Shown here: positions 19,355 to 20,427 of the stretch, in pieces | Layout: every line of letters starts with the position of its first letter | How positions within the stretch are numbered: position 1 is the first letter of the stretch | NCBI GenBank assembly: GCA_028065135.1 | Contig: JAPTWR010000008.1 | Location: 1-20,427, forward strand | Source of the DNA: Acidithiobacillus sp. | GTDB taxonomy: Bacteria > Pseudomonadota > Gammaproteobacteria > Acidithiobacillales > Acidithiobacillaceae | Direction: 5' to 3' | DNA: 20,427 nt | Notes under the pieces: model-generated | The model's database searches: none | What the model was told of the DNA's origin: nothing | Seen by the model: the letters and a program-made list of their open reading frames with translations, nothing else | Made by a program: the position numbers and the translations under genes

Positions 19355-19429
19355 TGGGGCGTAGCCAAGCGGTAAGGCACCGGATTTTGATTCCGGCATT
19401 CCCAGGTTCGATCCCTGGCGCCCCAGCCA
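19355..19429 (+). tRNA. tRNA-Gln (anticodon UUG)
   Basis: A complete 75-base cloverleaf including encoded CCA. The acceptor TGGGGCG (19355-19361) pairs with CGCCCCA (19419-19425). The D stem is GCC/GGC (19364-19366 with 19376-19378). The anticodon stem CCGGA/TCCGG encloses the loop TTTTGAT with anticodon TTG at 19387-19389. The T arm is CCAGG-TTCGATC-CCTGG (19402-19418). The anticodon reads CAA, and CAG by wobble. It sits between ispE and prs, an arrangement known in other proteobacteria. Confidence 0.98.
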
Positions 19430-19479
19430 AATTGTCCTCGGACTGTTTTGCCACCTGCGAAAGAGAGTAAAGACATCAC

Positions 19480-20427
19480 ATGGCCCACGGCAATCTCATG
19501 GTCTTCAGCGGGAACGCCAATCCCATTCTGGCTGCTCAGGTGGCGCGCTTCCTGCAGATTCCCATTGGCCGTGCCGAGGTGAGTTCTTTCAGCGACGGCG
19601 AAGTCTTCGTCGAAATATTGGAAAATGTGCGCGGCCGGGACGTTTTCGTGCTCCAGCCCACCTGTGCGCCCACCAATGACCACCTCATGGAACTACTCAC
19701 CATGATTGATGCGCTCAAACGCGCATCGGCCAATCGCATTACCGCCGCCATGCCTTATTTCGGCTATGCCCGACAAGACCGCAAATCACGCTCACGCACG
19801 GCCATCACCGCCAAACTGGTTGCCGACCTGATTACCACTGCAGGCGCCAATCGGGTCCTGACGATGGATCTGCACGCCGACCAAATTCAGGGCTTCTTTG
19901 ACGTACCGGTTGATAATATTTACGCCTCACCCATTCTCCTAGGCGACATTTGGCGCCAGAGCTACCCAGAACTGATTGTGGTTTCTCCCGATGTGGGCGG
20001 TGTTATCCGCGCCCGCGCCATCGCTAAACGACTCGAAGTGGACCTCGCCATTATCGACAAACGGCGGCCGCGCCCCAATGAATCCGTCGTCATGAATATT
20101 ATCGGCGATGTGGCGGGCCGCACCTGCGTCATCGTGGACGACATGGTCGATACGGCCAACACGCTCTGTGAAGCGGCCCATGCCCTCAAGGCACAAGGCG
20201 CAGTCAAGGTCTGCGCCTACTGCACCCATCCGGTTCTGTCTGGCCCAGCCATGGAACGCATCGAACGGTCCGACCTGGATGAACTGGTCGTCACCGACAC
20301 CATACCGCTCAGGCCGGATGCCCGAGCCAGCGGTAAGATTCGCGTACTGTCCGTTGCCGAGCTGTTGGCCGAAACCATCCGCCGGATCGCGGAAGAGGAT
20401 TCCGTCAGCTCGCTGTTCATGGATTGA
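19480..20427 (+). CDS. prs: ribose-phosphate pyrophosphokinase (PRPP synthetase)
   Basis: Prs makes phosphoribosyl pyrophosphate from ribose 5-phosphate and ATP for nucleotide, histidine and tryptophan synthesis. The 315-aa protein is full length and ends exactly at the window edge. Motifs are [13 protein letters not shown] (10-22), [10 protein letters not shown] (37-46), [18 protein letters not shown] (about 92-109), the catalytic [12 protein letters not shown] (about 129-140) and the PRPP-binding loop [11 protein letters not shown] (about 224-234), where Asn stands in place of the Gly found in E. coli. The start ATG 19480 has only a modest GAGAG site. It lies 50 bases after the tRNA-Gln and is probably co-transcribed with it. 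Confidence 0.97.
   Translation: MAHGNLMVFSGNANPILAAQVARFLQIPIGRAEVSSFSDGEVFVEILENVRGRDVFVLQPTCAPTNDHLMELLTMIDALKRASANRITAAMPYFGYARQDRKSRSRTAITAKLVADLITTAGANRVLTMDLHADQIQGFFDVPVDNIYASPILLGDIWRQSYPELIVVSPDVGGVIRARAIAKRLEVDLAIIDKRRPRPNESVVMNIIGDVAGRTCVIVDDMVDTANTLCEAAHALKAQGAVKVCAYCTHPVLSGPAMERIERSDLDELVVTDTIPLRPDARASGKIRVLSVAELLAETIRRIAEEDSVSSLFMD

Noticed and set aside
19430..19479. Separate promoter for prs after the tRNA-Gln
   Set aside because: TTGTCC is present but no acceptable -10 box follows at 16-18 bases.

Overview
The window is a dense stretch of bacterial core chromosome, about 20.4 kb, with almost no non-coding DNA. The moderately high GC content, the proteobacterial gene order (dapF-DUF484-xerC-hslVU, ftsYEX-rpoH, hemA-prfA-prmC, lolB-ispE-tRNA-Gln-prs) and the Allochromatium-type ferredoxin next to coaD suggest a gamma/beta-proteobacterium-like organism. 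My best guess is Acidithiobacillus or a close relative. That is inference from gene order and protein flavour, not from a database search. I see no phage, insertion sequence, CRISPR array or obvious horizontally acquired island.

Layout. (1) 1-47 is the 3' part of a tRNA-Gln(CUG). (2) 104-4661, plus strand, is a tightly packed operon: dapF, a 58-aa unknown ORF, a DUF484 gene, xerC, hslV and hslU, joined by overlaps or a 1-nt gap. (3) 4683-8572, minus strand, is a convergent operon read ftsY-ftsE-ftsX-rpoH-(DsrE-like gene), with a recognisable sigma70-type promoter at 8609-8637. (4) 8695-10062, plus strand, holds rsmD, coaD and a 2[4Fe-4S] ferredoxin. (5) 10046-16138, minus strand, is read hemA-prfA-prmC-mutM-(dynamin-like GTPase). 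Its last gene overlaps the 3' end of the ferredoxin gene tail to tail. (6) 16194-20427, plus strand, holds a secreted TPR protein, lolB, ispE, a complete tRNA-Gln(UUG) and prs.

How the genes work together. The content is housekeeping: lysine/peptidoglycan precursor synthesis (dapF), chromosome dimer resolution (xerC), heat-shock proteolysis and its sigma factor (hslVU and rpoH, in facing operons), SRP-dependent membrane targeting and division (ftsY, ftsEX), ribosome modification and translation termination (rsmD, prfA, prmC), CoA and haem synthesis (coaD, hemA), DNA repair (mutM), outer-membrane lipoprotein insertion (lolB), isoprenoids (ispE) and PRPP supply (prs). Stop/start overlaps of ATGA, GTGA or TTGA type recur, suggesting widespread translational coupling.

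The least explained items are the dynamin-like GTPase with an inserted CxxC, the interleaved inverted repeats in the rpoH leader, the ten-C tract inside xerC, the odd N-terminus of hemA, and the 58-aa ORF after dapF. I found no convincing new multi-gene system.
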